DNA of 9,236 nt. Origin: Actinomycetes bacterium (GTDB lineage: Bacteria; Actinomycetota; Actinomycetes; Mycobacteriales; Mycobacteriaceae). The stretch is from the NCBI GenBank assembly GCA_022600695.1, contig JAHZJY010000309.1, forward strand, positions 1-9,236. The letters run 5' to 3'. The notes below the pieces were generated by a model, which saw only the letters and a list, made by a program, of their open reading frames with translations, made no database searches and was not told where the DNA came from. The number at the start of each line of letters is the position of its first letter. Within the stretch, counting starts at the first letter, position 1. The position numbers were made by a program, and so were the translations under genes. This document shows, piece after piece, positions 8,958 to 9,236 of this stretch.

Positions 8958-9236
8958 TCAGGCCGTCCGCGGCAGTTCGCCGTCACCGCCGGCGCCGTCG
9001 TCATCGTCGCCGAGGAGCCGTTCGGGGTGGTGGACGTCGTTGACTCGCGGCGGCCCGGTGCCATCCGTCCAGGCGATGCGGCCCTCCCCTGTGACGGTGG
9101 TGCCGTAAACGCCGTCGGTGACGGCACCATGGTCGGGTCCGCATCCGAAGAAGAGGTTGTCCGCGTCGGTCGCACCTCCGTTACTCCACTCGACCGCATG
9201 GTGGATCTCGCAGTCGTAGCCACCCGCGAAACAGCC
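8958..9236 (-). CDS. C-terminal part of an HNH-endonuclease-domain protein (DUF222/13E12-like), runs off the right edge
   Basis: The last 92 residues of a leftward frame, open to the window's right edge and ending with TGA at 8960-8958. It begins GCFAGGYDCEIHHAVEWSNG and continues GATDADNLFFGCGPDH. This is an HNH nuclease core: Cys2, Cys9 and Cys32 as possible zinc ligands, His12-His13 with His13 as likely catalytic base, Asn27 as the central N, and His36 as the last H. CEIHH-x-x-x-W-x-x-GG-x-T-x-x-x-NL is the usual form in mycobacterial 13E12/DUF222 proteins, many of which lie in repeated or mobile loci. The DUF222 part would be beyond the edge, so the full architecture is inferred. The tail is acidic (GDDDDGAGGDGEL). 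Whether it acts as a nuclease cannot be told from sequence; the HNH residues visible are intact. Confidence 0.88.
   Translation of the reverse strand, partial: GCFAGGYDCEIHHAVEWSNGGATDADNLFFGCGPDHGAVTDGVYGTTVTGEGRIAWTDGTGPPRVNDVHHPERLLGDDDDGAGGDGELPRTA

Noticed and set aside
7579..9108. A 509-codon rightward open frame across rpsO and ribF
   Set aside because: It is antisense to two secure genes, its product has no recognisable domain and a composition typical of high-GC mirror frames.
8933..9223. A 96-codon leftward frame at the right edge rich in Ser, Thr and Arg
   Set aside because: The other leftward frame over the same bases encodes a clear HNH motif, so this one is a shadow.

Overview
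The window is high-GC actinobacterial DNA. Protein sequence and gene order point to a mycobacterium outside the tuberculosis group, probably a rapid grower. The order dapB / ald / class A beta-lactamase / nitronate monooxygenase / pepR / gpsI / rpsO / ribF is the mycobacterial dapB-to-ribF neighbourhood. Two genes I remember from this stretch in M. tuberculosis are not here: the Lrp-type regulator aldR beside ald, and the lipoprotein gene lppU between gpsI and rpsO. A beta-lactamase gene is present in their neighbourhood instead. The species assignment is inferred from remembered homologues, not from a search.

Layout. The 5' part of dapB (lysine/DAP synthesis) runs leftward off the left edge. 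A 152-bp divergent spacer follows, then the only rightward gene, ald (alanine dehydrogenase). Everything to the right of ald is leftward. Read in the direction of transcription, from the right edge: the C-terminal end of an HNH-endonuclease/DUF222-type (13E12-like) protein, ribF (bifunctional riboflavin kinase/FAD synthetase), rpsO (ribosomal protein S15), gpsI/pnp (polynucleotide phosphorylase), pepR (M16 zinc peptidase), a class I nitronate monooxygenase, and a Tat-type, lipobox-containing class A beta-lactamase. The beta-lactamase ends 4 bp from the end of ald, tail to tail.

How it fits together. gpsI, pepR, the monooxygenase and the beta-lactamase are packed so tightly that they look like one transcription unit: a 23-bp overlap, a 3-bp gap, then a 4-bp GTGA overlap. 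rpsO lies 228 bp upstream of gpsI, and the spacer is rich in hairpins. This resembles the rpsO-pnp leader regions in which RNase III and PNPase control pnp expression in other bacteria. The rpsO leader also has a long stem next to the ribosome binding site, a candidate S15 autoregulatory element. The beta-lactamase therefore seems to sit at the 3' end of a translation/RNA-turnover operon rather than behind its own inducible promoter.

I found no tRNA, rRNA, CRISPR array, insertion sequence or prophage gene. The content is mostly conserved housekeeping. The more interesting signals are regulatory RNA structure, gene coupling and possible leaderless starts. I do not see clear evidence for a wholly new multi-gene system.
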